Below, piece by piece: positions 15,951 through 26,002 of a stretch of 64,000 nt of DNA. How positions within the stretch are numbered: position 1 is the first letter of the stretch; each line of letters opens with the position of its first letter. The position numbers and the translations under genes are program-made. The notes beneath the pieces were generated by a model. The model saw only the letters and a list, made by a program, of their open reading frames with translations. It was not told the origin of the DNA and made no database searches. The stretch lies in contig JAUWAC010000006.1 of assembly GCA_030602245.1 (NCBI GenBank), forward strand, positions 1 to 64,000, written 5' to 3'. This DNA is from Marinobacterium sp. (GTDB taxonomy: Bacteria; Pseudomonadota; Gammaproteobacteria; Pseudomonadales; Balneatricaceae).

Positions 15951-16766
15951 TCAGTGTTCCTCTTGTTGCTGTTCGCTGATCGCATCGCTGATCCGAATGA
16001 AGTCTTCCAGCGGAAGACGCTCCGGACGCAGCTGCGGGTCGATACCCAATGTTTCCAATGTGGAGGCATCGATCAGCGGTTTCAAGTTGTTGCGCAGCGT
16101 TTTGCGGCGCTGGCTGAAGGCGGTACGCACCACCTCCTGTAGCTTATGCACGTCCCGGGCCACCAGCGGCAGTTGGTCGTAGGGGGTCAGCCGGACGATC
16201 GCGGAGTCCACTTTGGGCGCGGGCTGGAACGCCCCGGGCGGAACCTTGAACAGTTTTTCGACCCGGCAGTAGTACTGCGCCATGATGCCGAGGCGGCCAT
16301 AGTGATCTTCCCCGGGCTGCGCCGCCAGGCGGTCGACCACCTCGTTTTGCAGCATGAAGTGCATGTCGCTGATCTGGCCGGAAAAACTGAGCAGGTGGAA
16401 GATCAGCGGCGTCGAGATGTTGTATGGCAGGTTGCCGACAACGCGCAGTGGGCGGTCGTCGGTGCGCAGGCTGGCAAAGTCGAACTTGAGCGCATCCGCT
16501 TCATGGATCTGGAAGCTGTCTTCATAACGGAAGAACTTGGTGCGCAGCACCGGGATCAGATCCCGATCCAGCTCGATGGCATCGAGTGCACCGGCTTCCT
16601 GCAGCAGTTCCTCGGTGAGGGCGCCCAGGCCCGGCCCGATCTCGACCAGGTGCTGTCCGGGTTTGGGGTTGATCGCACGTACGATGCGGCGAATGATGCC
16701 GGCGTCGTGCAGAAAGTTCTGGCCAAAGCGCTTGCGCGCCTTGTGCATGATCGGTTTTTTGCTCAT
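15951..16766 (-). CDS. rsmA: 16S rRNA dimethyladenosine transferase RsmA/KsgA
   Basis: A 271-residue S-adenosylmethionine-dependent methyltransferase that dimethylates A1518 and A1519 of 16S rRNA in a late step of 30S assembly. It shows [12 protein letters not shown] at the N terminus, the SAM-binding [14 protein letters not shown], the catalytic NLPYNIS motif and the C-terminal [12 protein letters not shown]. The start codon overlaps the pdxA stop (ATGA), so it is translationally coupled within the lptD operon. Confidence 0.97.
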   Translation of the reverse strand: MSKKPIMHKARKRFGQNFLHDAGIIRRIVRAINPKPGQHLVEIGPGLGALTEELLQEAGALDAIELDRDLIPVLRTKFFRYEDSFQIHEADALKFDFASLRTDDRPLRVVGNLPYNISTPLIFHLLSFSGQISDMHFMLQNEVVDRLAAQPGEDHYGRLGIMAQYYCRVEKLFKVPPGAFQPAPKVDSAIVRLTPYDQLPLVARDVHKLQEVVRTAFSQRRKTLRNNLKPLIDASTLETLGIDPQLRPERLPLEDFIRISDAISEQQQEEH

Positions 16767-17776
16767 CGGGTCGTGTCGTGTTTGCGTTGGCCGGCCGCCA
16801 TGCGACCGGCGTAATCGATGGCGGTCAGCAGGGAGCCGGTATCGGCGCGGCCACTGCCGGCCAGGTCGAGAGCGGTGCCGTGATCGACCGAGGTACGGAT
16901 GATCGGCAGGCCCAGTGTGATATTGACGGCGCGGCCGAAGCCCTTGTACTTGAGGACCGGCAGTCCCTGATCATGATACATCGCCAGCACGGCGTCGGCC
17001 TGCTTGAGATGATGGTCGGTAAACAGTGTGTCGGCCGGCAGCGGGCCGATCAGTTCCGCCTCGACCCGCTCGCGCAGGCGCTGCAGCGTGGGGATGATGA
17101 CATCGAGCTCTTCCCGCCCCATGTGGCCGCCTTCGCCGGCGTGCGGGTTGAGGCCGCAGATCAGGATGCGTGGCCGCGGGCAGGCGAAGTAGCGCTGCAG
17201 ATCGCTGATCAGCACCTGAATCACCTGTTCCAGCAGCGCCGGCGTGATCGCGTGCGGTACGTTCGCCAGCGGCAGATGGGTCGTCGCCAGTGCCACGCGC
17301 AGCCCCTCGGTCGCCAGCATCATGACGACCTTGTCGGCGCCGGTCAGCTGTTCGAGAAACTCGGTATGGCCACTGAACGGAATGCCGGCGTCGTTGATCA
17401 CGCCTTTATGTACCGGGGCCGTGACCAGTGCATCGTAGCGCCCGCTCAGGCAGCCGCGCGCCGCTTTTTCCAGCGTATCGAGAACATACTGCCCGTTGGC
17501 CGGATCGAGATGGCCCGGGGCACTGACGGGGCCGGTCAGCGGGACCGGATCGATGTACAGCTGTCCCGGCGGCGTTGCCCGGGCAGGTGTGGCCGGATCA
17601 AACGGCAGCAGTTCGAGCGCGAGTCCGAGCTGCTGCGCACGTGCACTCAGCAGGTTCGGATCGGCAATGGCGATCAGCTGGTCGGCATGGCCCTGCTGTG
17701 CGATCTGAATGCACAGGTCAGGGCCGATGCCGGCCGGTTCGCCCGGTGTCAGGGCAAGGCGGTAGGGGTGGCTCAC
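16763..17776 (-). CDS. pdxA: 4-hydroxythreonine-4-phosphate dehydrogenase
   Basis: A 337-residue PdxA, an NAD-dependent metalloenzyme in the DXP-dependent pyridoxal phosphate pathway. It has the N-terminal [13 protein letters not shown], the [11 protein letters not shown] motif with a metal-binding His, and [16 protein letters not shown]. It also shows the [13 protein letters not shown] signature and the C-terminal [14 protein letters not shown]. It lies between surA and rsmA with 4-base overlaps on both sides, the common gammaproteobacterial order. Confidence 0.97.
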   Translation of the reverse strand: MSHPYRLALTPGEPAGIGPDLCIQIAQQGHADQLIAIADPNLLSARAQQLGLALELLPFDPATPARATPPGQLYIDPVPLTGPVSAPGHLDPANGQYVLDTLEKAARGCLSGRYDALVTAPVHKGVINDAGIPFSGHTEFLEQLTGADKVVMMLATEGLRVALATTHLPLANVPHAITPALLEQVIQVLISDLQRYFACPRPRILICGLNPHAGEGGHMGREELDVIIPTLQRLRERVEAELIGPLPADTLFTDHHLKQADAVLAMYHDQGLPVLKYKGFGRAVNITLGLPIIRTSVDHGTALDLAGSGRADTGSLLTAIDYAGRMAAGQRKHDTTR

Positions 17777-19071
17777 GTGTTGTCCGGCAGTTTGCGGTCG
17801 ATGTAGGCCTGCGCGCGGATCTCGCGCAGCCAGTTGTCGAACTCTTCGCTGAACTTGCGCTGGCGGATCGCGTTGCGGGCGGCGGCTTCGCGCATCTCGG
17901 CGGCAAAGTCCTGTGTACGGCGCTCTTCGACCTGCAGAATGTGCCAGCCGAAGCGAGATTCGAACGGCGCACTGATCTGACCGATGTCGGTTTCGTTCAT
18001 CACCTGTTCGAACTCGGGAACCATCTGGCCGGACTGGGTCCAGCCCAGCTCACCCCCCTGAGAACCGCTGGCCGGGTCGTCGCTGTAGCGACGTGCCAGG
18101 TCGTCAAATGGCTGACCGTCCTGCAGGCGCTGGTAGAGATCTTCCGCCAGCTGGCGGGCCTGGCTGTTGGTGCGGATCTCGCTCGGTGCAATCAGGATGT
18201 GGCGCACGCGGGTCTGCTCGATCAGGGTGTCGCCGCCACCGCGTTTTTCGCGCAGGTGCAGAATGTGGAAGCCGGCCGGGGTCCGCACGGGCTTGCTGTA
18301 CTGACCCGCCTGCAGCGGCCGCACGGCGGCTGCGATATCTTCGGGCAGTTCGTTGACTGCGCGCCAGCCGAGGTCGCCGCCGTTGAGGGCGTTGCTGGCA
18401 TCGGAGTTGGCGATGGCGAGTTCTTCAAAGGACGCGCCCTGTTGCAGTTGCTGGTACAGCGCCTCAGCCTCTGCGCGCGCGCGCTGGATGATCTCCGGCG
18501 AGGCGTTCTGCGGGATCGAGATCAGCAGGTTGCTGAGCAGGTATTCGCTGTTGTCGCGCGCACTTTCGTTCGCCAGATAGTTCTGGATCTCCTGCTCCGA
18601 GACGCTGATGCGGCGGTTGACGTTGGCCTGCTGCACGCGGGCCAGCAGCATCTCCTGGCGGATCTGCTCGCGCGCCTGTGCATAATCGCGCCCCTCGGCG
18701 ATGAGGGCTTCGCGGAACTGGGCCAGTGTCATTTGATTCTTGTCGGCGATGTTCTGCAGCGCCGCGTTGAGCTCCTGTTCGCTGATACGGATGCCCTGAC
18801 GGTCGGCAATCTGCAGCTGGATGCGGTCCATGATCAGGCGCTCCAGTACCTGCTCGCGCAGCACCCGGTCGGCGGGCGGCTGGGCGCCCTGGGCGCGGAT
18901 CTGCTCACGCACCAGTTCGGTACGTGATTCCAGCTCGCTCTGCAGCACGATGTCGTCGTTGACCACGGCGACCACCTGATCGAGCAGTTCGGCGGCCTGA
19001 GCCGGAACCCACCAGAGCGTGGCCAGCAGTGCCAGCAGATAGCGGGGCAGTACCTGCTTAAAAGTTCTCAT
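17773..19071 (-). CDS. surA: Periplasmic chaperone / peptidyl-prolyl isomerase SurA
   Basis: A 432-residue SurA. A signal peptide (cleavage near AQAAE) precedes the N-terminal chaperone region with [20 protein letters not shown], followed by two parvulin-type domains (about 175-275 and 285-385). Both carry the GGDLGW or GGELGW signature and a matching FGWHILQ or AGFHILHL strand. It escorts outer-membrane proteins, including LptD, to the BAM complex. The ATG at 19071 overlaps the lptD end by 14 bases and has GAGGA upstream; an ATG at 19083 is an alternative. Confidence 0.95.
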   Translation of the reverse strand: MRTFKQVLPRYLLALLATLWWVPAQAAELLDQVVAVVNDDIVLQSELESRTELVREQIRAQGAQPPADRVLREQVLERLIMDRIQLQIADRQGIRISEQELNAALQNIADKNQMTLAQFREALIAEGRDYAQAREQIRQEMLLARVQQANVNRRISVSEQEIQNYLANESARDNSEYLLSNLLISIPQNASPEIIQRARAEAEALYQQLQQGASFEELAIANSDASNALNGGDLGWRAVNELPEDIAAAVRPLQAGQYSKPVRTPAGFHILHLREKRGGGDTLIEQTRVRHILIAPSEIRTNSQARQLAEDLYQRLQDGQPFDDLARRYSDDPASGSQGGELGWTQSGQMVPEFEQVMNETDIGQISAPFESRFGWHILQVEERRTQDFAAEMREAAARNAIRQRKFSEEFDNWLREIRAQAYIDRKLPDNT

Positions 19072-21967
19072 GCGCGTCCTCATCTTTGCCGGTGATATCT
19101 TCCAGGAATTCGCGTCCGCCGCTCTGGCCGACATTGCCCAGGCCGCGCAGTACGAATTCGAGGAAGATGCCGGTGTCTCGTTCGAAGTTTTCGTTATTGA
19201 CGATGGCATCGGTGTCATCAACCCACTGGCGACCGGTCAGACGAACCTTCCAGCAGCAGGTGCTGTATTCGACCCCCAACAGGGTTTCCAGGTTCTCTTT
19301 GTGCAGCAGGTCCTGCTGAACACGCCCGATGGCCCCCCAGGCCGGTGACAGCGGCCAGCGGAAGGCGAAGTCGGTCTGGCGCACCTCGTTAGTGTCTAAA
19401 ATGGTGTCGAAACCGGAGTTGTCGCGGTAGCTCAGGTAGAGCAGGCGTGTGTCATCTGGCTGGTACATCAGGCGGTAGTTCTGCTGGACCATCTCGAAAT
19501 CTTCTTCGTCCAGCTCGCTGTCATGCGTAAAGCGCAGAGCCGGCGTGATGTTCCAGCTCGCCAGCAGGGCCAGGTTGGAGCGTTGCTCGGTGCCGTCCTC
19601 GTCACCCGGGCGCAGGCCCGTGTCTTTGTCACGATCCTCGAAATAGTACGCCTGGGCAATGCCGGCACGGGCCTGTTCGATACCGGCGCCGTTATAGAAC
19701 GCGCTGCTCAGGGCCAGTGTTGCCTGGCTGGTGCCCGCAACTCGGTCATTGCCACTGTAGCCGGTTTCATGGAACAGGTTGTAATAGCTGAGAGCAAGCT
19801 GCGATTCAGGGGAGTCGAAAAGCGGCAGCTGAGACTGGTCTTCGCTGTCGACGCTGATCAGTTTAATGCGCGGCTCCAGCGTCTGGGTCAGGCTGTCGCC
19901 ATAGTCGCGCTCAAGACGGATGCCGCTGTCGACACTGAAGATCGGCACGCTGAGATTGGGCGAGCTGCCCCAGCTGTCGGGCTGGTCGCTGAGATCGTAC
20001 TGCGAGTGCCACCAGGTCAGGCGCGGCTCGAACCAGGCCCAGGGGCGCTCCCAGCGGTAGGAGGCTGACGGGCGCAGGTGCAAGCGACCGCCAACAGTCC
20101 TCCTACGTTCGGTCAGGTCTTCGTTGTTGCGATCGAAGTAGGCGTACTCCGCCAGATAGCGCAGCTGGGCATCGCCGCCCAGGGCACTTTCGCGACCGCT
20201 GAACAGCAGTTGCGGGATCCGCTCGTAGGGTTCGGTGCCGCCATCGATGGTCTGGTATTGGTGTACCCGGCCGGTGAACTGCCAGGTATCCGCCTGATAG
20301 CGCACCTCGCCGAGCTGATCCAGATCGTCTTCGTTGGTGATCTCCAGATTGGTGGTATCCAGATCGTCCAGATAGTCGTCATCGCTGATGCTGCGATAGT
20401 CGATCCGCGTGTACCAACGCGGCTGCGGGTTGCCCGTATGGGTGAACCCCAGTGCCCAGCGGCTGTCGCCGAACAGGTCATCGTCCGGCATGTAGGCGGT
20501 ACTGAGCTGGTTCATCGACCAGCTGTTCAGGTAGCGCAGCTCGTTTTCGAGCACCAGTCCGCGCTTGCTGACATAGCGCGGCGTAAAGGTATCGTCGATA
20601 TTCGGCGCGATATTGAAATAGTACGGCGTGGCGATGTCGGCGCCGTCCGTGTCGGAGTAGCCCAGGCTTGGATAGAGGAAACCGGAGCGCCGCCGATCGT
20701 CGATCGGGAAATAGAAATAGGGCAGATAGAACACCGGCACGTCGGCCACTTCGAAACGCATGTGGCGCGCTTCGCCATACCCCTCGTCGGTGTGGATCTC
20801 CAGCTCGGCGGCGCGGATCGCCCAGTCGTCGTTGCCCGGTTCGCAGAAGGTGATGCGGCCGCGATCCATGACGAAGCGCTCATCGCCGAAGCGGGACAGC
20901 CGGGCGGACTCGCCGCGCAGATGCTGCTGGTGCAGCACAAACTCGGCATCGTTAAAGCTGGCGTTGGCCTGATTCAGGTCCGCTTCGGCGCTATCCGCCA
21001 GCAGCAGCATGCCCTGTTCGCGATAGCTGACATTGCCGGCCAGGTAGGCCTGACGCTGTTCCGGGTAGTATTCGGCGCGATCACTGCTGAGCAGGCGACC
21101 GCCCTGGCGCATGTTGATGCCACCCTCGAGTTGAGTGACGCCGCCGAGGACGGTGGTCGAGCGCAGCGCTTCGAGGAAAATGGTCTGCTGCTCGGCCGCG
21201 CTGTTGGCCTCCATCAGGCCCAGATCCGGCTCCCGGTATTCGCCGGGGCAGACCCCGCCGTAGGCGGCATCGCCCGGGCCATAGGTGTACCAGTCGAGAT
21301 AGTCGAACGATTGCGACACCGGACGGCTGCTCGTGCTGCCGGCGATCATCGGCTGGTTCAGGTTGCTGTTCTGACGGCAGCGCCACTGGCCATCGATTGC
21401 GGCACACTCCCACAGGTCATAGCCGGCGCCGGCAAAAGTTTCGACAGCGTCGCCAGACGTCCCGCCGCGGCTGTCGGCCACCGCCGTCGTGCGCTGGTCG
21501 GGGCCGGCGCACTGCCAGCTGCCGTCGACGGCCTGGCAGTCCCATTGAGAGCTGGCGGTACGGGTATTGCGGGATGTGGCGGCGGTGGCGGTCGCCGTCC
21601 GCGTCGGCTGACGGACCGGGCGCACGGCCGGTCGGCTGGTGCCGGGTGCGGGGGTTGCCATGGGCGCAGGGGTGACGGCCACCGGCGCGCGGGTGTCGCG
21701 GTCTTCGGCGACCTGTTCCGGTACCGGCGCGGGTGCCGGCGTGGTGGTTGTCTCTGCGCGCGCATCGCGCGCACTGTCCGCGCTGCGTTCGACGCTCGCC
21801 TCGGGCTGATTCATCAGCTCTTCGTTGACTTCACAGTCCCATTCGCCGGCTGCATTCAGGTTACAGTTCCAAAGCCGCTCATCGTTGGCAGCGTGGGCCT
21901 GGGCAGCGCTGAGCGCAGCCGCAATGGCAAGCATCAGCTTGAAGGAGCTGGATCTGTCAAAGGGCAT
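19058..21967 (-). CDS. lptD: LPS-assembly protein LptD, long N-terminal form
   Basis: A 969-residue outer-membrane LPS translocon. After a signal peptide (cleavage near AHAAN) comes a low-complexity Pro/Ala/Thr region (about 50-170). It holds three WxC...WxC motifs: W33/C35-W43/C45, W142/C144-W151/C153 and W186/C188-W195/C197. The OstA jellyroll follows (about 260-420, with FCEPGNDDW), then the barrel with VFYLPYFYFPIDDRRRSGFL and the C-terminal vicinal Cys pair in STCCWKVRL that forms disulfides with N-terminal cysteines. E. coli LptD has 784 residues. The start ATG at 21967 gives a proper signal peptide. It heads the operon with surA, pdxA, rsmA and apaG. The 256-bp gap before amgK shows no clear promoter. 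Confidence 0.95.
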   Translation of the reverse strand: MPFDRSSSFKLMLAIAAALSAAQAHAANDERLWNCNLNAAGEWDCEVNEELMNQPEASVERSADSARDARAETTTTPAPAPVPEQVAEDRDTRAPVAVTPAPMATPAPGTSRPAVRPVRQPTRTATATAATSRNTRTASSQWDCQAVDGSWQCAGPDQRTTAVADSRGGTSGDAVETFAGAGYDLWECAAIDGQWRCRQNSNLNQPMIAGSTSSRPVSQSFDYLDWYTYGPGDAAYGGVCPGEYREPDLGLMEANSAAEQQTIFLEALRSTTVLGGVTQLEGGINMRQGGRLLSSDRAEYYPEQRQAYLAGNVSYREQGMLLLADSAEADLNQANASFNDAEFVLHQQHLRGESARLSRFGDERFVMDRGRITFCEPGNDDWAIRAAELEIHTDEGYGEARHMRFEVADVPVFYLPYFYFPIDDRRRSGFLYPSLGYSDTDGADIATPYYFNIAPNIDDTFTPRYVSKRGLVLENELRYLNSWSMNQLSTAYMPDDDLFGDSRWALGFTHTGNPQPRWYTRIDYRSISDDDYLDDLDTTNLEITNEDDLDQLGEVRYQADTWQFTGRVHQYQTIDGGTEPYERIPQLLFSGRESALGGDAQLRYLAEYAYFDRNNEDLTERRRTVGGRLHLRPSASYRWERPWAWFEPRLTWWHSQYDLSDQPDSWGSSPNLSVPIFSVDSGIRLERDYGDSLTQTLEPRIKLISVDSEDQSQLPLFDSPESQLALSYYNLFHETGYSGNDRVAGTSQATLALSSAFYNGAGIEQARAGIAQAYYFEDRDKDTGLRPGDEDGTEQRSNLALLASWNITPALRFTHDSELDEEDFEMVQQNYRLMYQPDDTRLLYLSYRDNSGFDTILDTNEVRQTDFAFRWPLSPAWGAIGRVQQDLLHKENLETLLGVEYSTCCWKVRLTGRQWVDDTDAIVNNENFERDTGIFLEFVLRGLGNVGQSGGREFLEDITGKDEDAHENF

Positions 21968-22036
21968 CAGGTCGCTTTCCGTGTGCGCGAGAAGGCGGCC
22001 GGTTTCTTGCCACCCCCGAAGTCGAGTACCATATCG

Positions 22037-22055
22037 AGCTGTGCATGATACAGCT
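22037..22055. repeat. Inverted repeat between lptD and amgK
   Basis: AGCTGT (22037-22042) and ACAGCT (22050-22055) are separated by 7 bases in the 256-bp divergent gap, a possible operator or hairpin of unknown use. No convincing sigma-70 or sigma-E promoter was recognised in this gap. Confidence 0.35.
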
Positions 22056-22223
22056 GTTACGGGCGCCAATGCCAGACCTCGGGCGCCGTTCACGGCTGCC
22101 GGACGGAGGCTGTCATGCGCGGCGTCTGGTGTGCGACCGGGTACTGTGCCCGACCCCGCATCGGGCAGTATCAAACTTCTTTTCCGGTCCCTGTGCCGGA
22201 GCGTTTCGAGGACAGTGTCAGAG

Positions 22224-23273
22224 ATGGCTGAGCGTCGGCGGCTGCTTTCACAATGGGTCATTGAACAGGCTGGCCGGCTCGGCCTTGGGTTGACGTCCGC
22301 AGCGCTGGAGCCGGTCTCCGGCGATGCGAGTTTTCGACGCTATTTTCGCGCGCATGGCGAAACGGCCGGACGTCGTACCAGCTGGATCGCGGTGGATGCA
22401 CCGCCCGATAAGGAAGACAGCCGTCCCTTCGTCCGGATCGCCGATCACTGGCATGCGGCGGGGGTTCGTGTGCCGACGCTGATCGCGACCGATGTTGAGC
22501 AGGGCTTCATGCTGCTGGAGGATTTCGGTGACCGGCTGCTGTTGCCGGCGCTGAATGATGCCGATGCCGATCGGTTGTACGGTCGTGCGTTCGCGGCTCT
22601 GCACCGGATTCAGTCGGTCGCGGCCGATACATTGCCGCCCTATGACGAAGCGCTGCTGCAGCGGGAGATGGGCCTGTTCAATGAATGGTTTGTCGAACGG
22701 CTGCTCGGTCTCGAGCTCAGTGCCGAGGAGCTGGCGATGCTGGATCGGGCGCGCAGCGATCTGGTCGACAGCGCGCTGAGTCAGAACCAGGTCAGCGTTC
22801 ATCGTGACTATCACGCCCGCAACCTGATGCTGCTGGATGACGACGGTCTTGGCATCATCGATTTTCAGGACGCGGTGCGCGGCCCGGTCACCTACGATCT
22901 GGTCTCGCTGCTGCGCGATGCCTATATACGCTGGCCCGATGCGCGCGTTGCGCAGTGGGTCGAGCAGTTCCGGTGCGAATTGCAGGCACGTGGCATGACC
23001 GATGCGACCGCGGCACAGTTCCTCGCGCAGTTCGATCTGATGGGCGTGCAGCGGCAGCTCAAGGTACTGGGGATCTTCTCACGCCTCTACCTGCGTGATG
23101 GCAAGGCCGGCTATCTGCCGGATATGCCGCGCACCTTCGGTTATTTGTATCGGGCCTGCGCGCGCTACCCCGCGATGGCGGGGCTGCACGCCTTTCTCAA
23201 GCACCGTATCCTGCCGGCGATGGCGGCGCACCCGTTGTTTGACGAAACGGCCCTGATGGCGGAGCTGGCCTGA
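22224..23273 (+). CDS. amgK: N-acetylmuramate/N-acetylglucosamine kinase AmgK
   Basis: A 349-residue aminoglycoside-phosphotransferase-fold kinase. It has GDASFRRYFRAH (nucleotide loop), the catalytic HRDYHARNLMLLDDD and the metal-binding GIIDFQDAVRGPVTYDL. Together with murU two bases downstream it matches the AmgK-MurU cell-wall recycling route described in Pseudomonas. There, free MurNAc is phosphorylated at the anomeric carbon and turned into UDP-MurNAc, bypassing fosfomycin-sensitive MurA. The ATG at 22224 gives a standard N terminus; GTG at 22215 is an alternative. The gene is divergent from lptD. Confidence 0.92.
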   Translation: MAERRRLLSQWVIEQAGRLGLGLTSAALEPVSGDASFRRYFRAHGETAGRRTSWIAVDAPPDKEDSRPFVRIADHWHAAGVRVPTLIATDVEQGFMLLEDFGDRLLLPALNDADADRLYGRAFAALHRIQSVAADTLPPYDEALLQREMGLFNEWFVERLLGLELSAEELAMLDRARSDLVDSALSQNQVSVHRDYHARNLMLLDDDGLGIIDFQDAVRGPVTYDLVSLLRDAYIRWPDARVAQWVEQFRCELQARGMTDATAAQFLAQFDLMGVQRQLKVLGIFSRLYLRDGKAGYLPDMPRTFGYLYRACARYPAMAGLHAFLKHRILPAMAAHPLFDETALMAELA

Positions 23274-23275
23274 GT

Positions 23276-23971
23276 ATGCGTGCGATGATTCTGGCGGCGG
23301 GATTGGGCACGCGCATGCGCCCGCTGACGCTGACCACGCCGAAGCCGCTGCTGCCGGCCGGTGGCAAGCCCCTGATTCACTACCACATTGAACGACTGGT
23401 GGCGGCCGGTGCGACCCGGATCGTCATCAATCATGCCTGGTTGGGCGAGCAGATCGAAACCGCCCTCGGCGATGGCAGCCGGTTTGGTGTCGAGCTGTGC
23501 TACTCGGCCGAGCCGCACCCGCTGGAAACCGCCGGCGGTATCCGGCGCGCGCTGCCGCTGCTGGCGGATGCCGAGCAGGACAGCTTTGTGGTCGTCAATG
23601 GCGATGTGTTTACCGATCTGCCGGCCGAGCAGCTGGCGCGCCTCGAGCTGGCCGCTGATGACCGCGCGCACCTGATGCTGGTCGATAACCCCGGCTGGCA
23701 CGCCGGCGGCGATTTTCACCTGGATGAGGCCGGGCGTGTGCATGAGCAGGGTGAACCGCGGCTGACGTTCGCCGGTATCAGCCGCCTGCGCGCCGATCTG
23801 TTCCTGCCGTTGGTGCCGGGGGAGACTGCGCCACTGGCGCCCCTGCTCAGGCGCGCCATGGCGCAGGGTGTGGTGGCGGGCTCCCGGCTCGATGGCTGGT
23901 GGGATGATATCGGCACCCCCGAGCGGCTCGCCGCGCTGGATCGACGCCTGCGTCAACAGACAGAGCAATAA
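23276..23971 (+). CDS. murU: N-acetylmuramate 1-phosphate uridylyltransferase MurU
   Basis: A 231-residue nucleotidyltransferase. It has the signature MILAAGLGTRMRPLT, the PKPLLPAGGKPLI lysine motif, and metal-binding VVNGDVFTDL. It would use UTP and MurNAc-1-phosphate from AmgK to make UDP-MurNAc, completing peptidoglycan recycling. It begins two bases after the amgK stop and is followed after 11 bases by djlA, forming a three-gene transcription unit. Confidence 0.93.
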   Translation: MRAMILAAGLGTRMRPLTLTTPKPLLPAGGKPLIHYHIERLVAAGATRIVINHAWLGEQIETALGDGSRFGVELCYSAEPHPLETAGGIRRALPLLADAEQDSFVVVNGDVFTDLPAEQLARLELAADDRAHLMLVDNPGWHAGGDFHLDEAGRVHEQGEPRLTFAGISRLRADLFLPLVPGETAPLAPLLRRAMAQGVVAGSRLDGWWDDIGTPERLAALDRRLRQQTEQ

Positions 23972-23982
23972 GGAGTATCAGG

Positions 23983-24810
23983 ATGACAGGAGCGGAATCG
24001 CTCGGACAACAGCTCTATCGCCACCGCACCGGGCTTGCGATCGGTGGGCTGATCGGGCTGTTCAGCGGTGGCTTTGTCGGGCTGCTGGTGGGCGCCGGCC
24101 TTGGTTTCTGGGTCGACCGGGCACTGCGCCGGGGCGTCACGCGGTATCACCCGCAGCAGCTGTTTTTCCGCGCCACCTTCTGTGTCATGGGCAAGCTCGC
24201 CAAGGCGGACGGTCGTGTATCCGAGACCGAGATTCGCTACGCCGAGGAGGTGATGACGCGGATGAATCTGGGCGATGAGAAGCGGCGCGAGGCGATCGAT
24301 TGCTTCAACGAGGGCAAGCAGCCGGCGTTCGATATCGCTCAGGTATTGCGCCCACTGGCCGCGCTGATGCGCCACCGCAGCGCACTGAAGCTGATGTTCG
24401 TCGAAATTCAGTTGCAGGCGGCGATGGCCGACGGCGAGCTGAGCCCCGCCGAGCAGACGCTGTTGTCACAGATCTGCGCGCAGCTGCAGTTTACCCAGGC
24501 GGAGATGCAGGCGCTGGCCAACCGGATGCGTGCCGAGCAGGCGTTTCGCGAGCAGGCGTGGCGTGCACACGAGCAGCCGGGCACGTTTTCGCAGGCGTCA
24601 CTGGAGGATGCGTACGGTGTGCTCGGTGTCAGCCCTTCGGCCTCCGATGCCGAGGTGAAAAAGGCATGGCGCCGCCTGATGAGTCAGCACCACCCCGACA
24701 AGCTGGTCGCCAAGGGGCTGCCTGAGGAGATGATGCAGTTGGCCAAGGAGCAGGCACAGGAAATTCAGGCGGCCTACGATCAGATCCGTCGCGCCCGCGG
24801 CATGCGCTGA
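23983..24810 (+). CDS. djlA: Membrane-anchored co-chaperone DjlA
   Basis: A 275-residue DjlA-type protein. One N-terminal membrane span rich in glycine (about 18-45, GLIGLFSGGFVGLLVGAGLG) is followed by a TerB-like helical domain (about 60-180, with LAKADGRVSETEI and AMADGELSPAEQ). A C-terminal J domain (about 205-275) carries the DnaK-activating HPD in SQHHPDKL. It is an inner-membrane DnaK co-chaperone linked to envelope stress and capsule signalling in enterics. It follows murU closely and ends convergently 13 bases from the DUF3530 gene. Confidence 0.93.
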   Translation: MTGAESLGQQLYRHRTGLAIGGLIGLFSGGFVGLLVGAGLGFWVDRALRRGVTRYHPQQLFFRATFCVMGKLAKADGRVSETEIRYAEEVMTRMNLGDEKRREAIDCFNEGKQPAFDIAQVLRPLAALMRHRSALKLMFVEIQLQAAMADGELSPAEQTLLSQICAQLQFTQAEMQALANRMRAEQAFREQAWRAHEQPGTFSQASLEDAYGVLGVSPSASDAEVKKAWRRLMSQHHPDKLVAKGLPEEMMQLAKEQAQEIQAAYDQIRRARGMR

Positions 24811-24823
24811 ACAGGCCGACCTC

Positions 24824-25900
24824 TCAGTTGCGAGGCAGGCCCGGTGGCGTCTGCCCCGCAGGGGCGGGCACCCGGTTGTCCGCGACCGCCTTCTCCGCTG
24901 CCAGCGGTTCCAGAATCCGGCTGCGAATCAGACCGCGTGCCGAGCGCGTAAGCCAGGGCATCTCGTTGTTCCAACCGGTGAAGGGCGCCGCAATCCGTGA
25001 CTGATAATAGCCACTCAGTTCCGCCCGGCGCGCCTGCGCTCGGCGTACCCGCGCATCCGGAGCCGCTTGTGGATAACCCGGCAGGGGCTCGTGGAACAGG
25101 TCGATCACGCGGGTGCCGCCGAGCCGGGACCAGAGTTGATCCAGATTCGGGGCGTCGGCCTGCTCGTCCGGCAGCGGGTCGATCAGCATCAGTGCCAGAT
25201 TCAGCTCCGGGTGCTCCGTCACATACTGTGTCGCCCAGGGGGCCGCGCGGCCAAAGGCGACAACGATCAGTACCTCGGTCGGTGTCTGGCGCAGTTCTTC
25301 AAGCGCCAGATCGACGCGTTCCTGAAAGCGCTCGGCAAACGGTGCGGCGGGGGTCGTTGCCGCCGTTTGATCGGTGCCCGTATCGCGGTTGCCGGCGGCC
25401 GGTGCTGCGGCGCTGGTGCCGGTCGCTGCCGACGCGGCACCGATCGATTTCATTACCGGCAGCGTGCGCTCGGGTACTGGGGGGCGATCCGGTGGTGGCG
25501 GCTCGACGGCCAGTGTCAGCCAGCCGTTGCGGGCGAGATCGAAGCGCAGTGCCGCTGCCTGCTGCAGCCATGCCGGTCCAATGCCGGGGTCCGGCAGTAA
25601 CAGCACGGCGCCGGTGGGCTCGGCCTGCTCAGGTTCCTGGCGCAGGGCATGAAAGCGCTGCGTACCGGCTTCCAGCGTCAGCACCACGGTGTCGGCCGGC
25701 AGCAACCGACGCAGCTGTGACGCCATCGGCAACGCACCGGCCTCATGCCGCTCGATGCTGTAGAGCAGGGCGGTATCGGTGCCGGGGGCGTTGGCTGCGG
25801 GCGTGTCGGGCGCCGCGTCGTCAGCGGCGTGGCTGAGTGCGGCCGGCGTCAGCGTGAGCAGGCAGGAGAGTGCAAGGCGAGCCAGATTGGTACGGTTCAT
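24824..25900 (-). CDS. DUF3530 secreted alpha/beta-hydrolase-like protein
   Basis: A 358-residue exported protein with a signal peptide ([20 protein letters not shown], cleavage near SHAAD) and an alanine/proline-rich insert (about 150-185). Elements such as [33 protein letters not shown] and [15 protein letters not shown] follow alpha/beta-hydrolase strand order. The nucleophile elbow reads AFGRA rather than GxSxG, so classical esterase activity is doubtful. The family has no known function. It is divergent from rpe with a 102-bp gap and is probably a periplasmic protein with a structural or degenerate role. Confidence 0.75.
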   Translation of the reverse strand: MNRTNLARLALSCLLTLTPAALSHAADDAAPDTPAANAPGTDTALLYSIERHEAGALPMASQLRRLLPADTVVLTLEAGTQRFHALRQEPEQAEPTGAVLLLPDPGIGPAWLQQAAALRFDLARNGWLTLAVEPPPPDRPPVPERTLPVMKSIGAASAATGTSAAAPAAGNRDTGTDQTAATTPAAPFAERFQERVDLALEELRQTPTEVLIVVAFGRAAPWATQYVTEHPELNLALMLIDPLPDEQADAPNLDQLWSRLGGTRVIDLFHEPLPGYPQAAPDARVRRAQARRAELSGYYQSRIAAPFTGWNNEMPWLTRSARGLIRSRILEPLAAEKAVADNRVPAPAGQTPPGLPRN

Positions 25901-26002
25901 GGCCGGATTATCGACCTAAGCGGCAGTGGCGGCAAGGTATCCGGGCTGAACAGCCAGCGCAGCTTTTGTACAATAGCGCCTTTCTTCAGCCAATCCCCTG
26001 CG

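Noticed and set aside
20078-22048. A 656-codon plus-strand frame opposite lptD
   Set aside because: It is the antisense shadow of the well-conserved lptD gene in GC-rich DNA; it has no family-like motifs and no ribosome-binding site was recognised.
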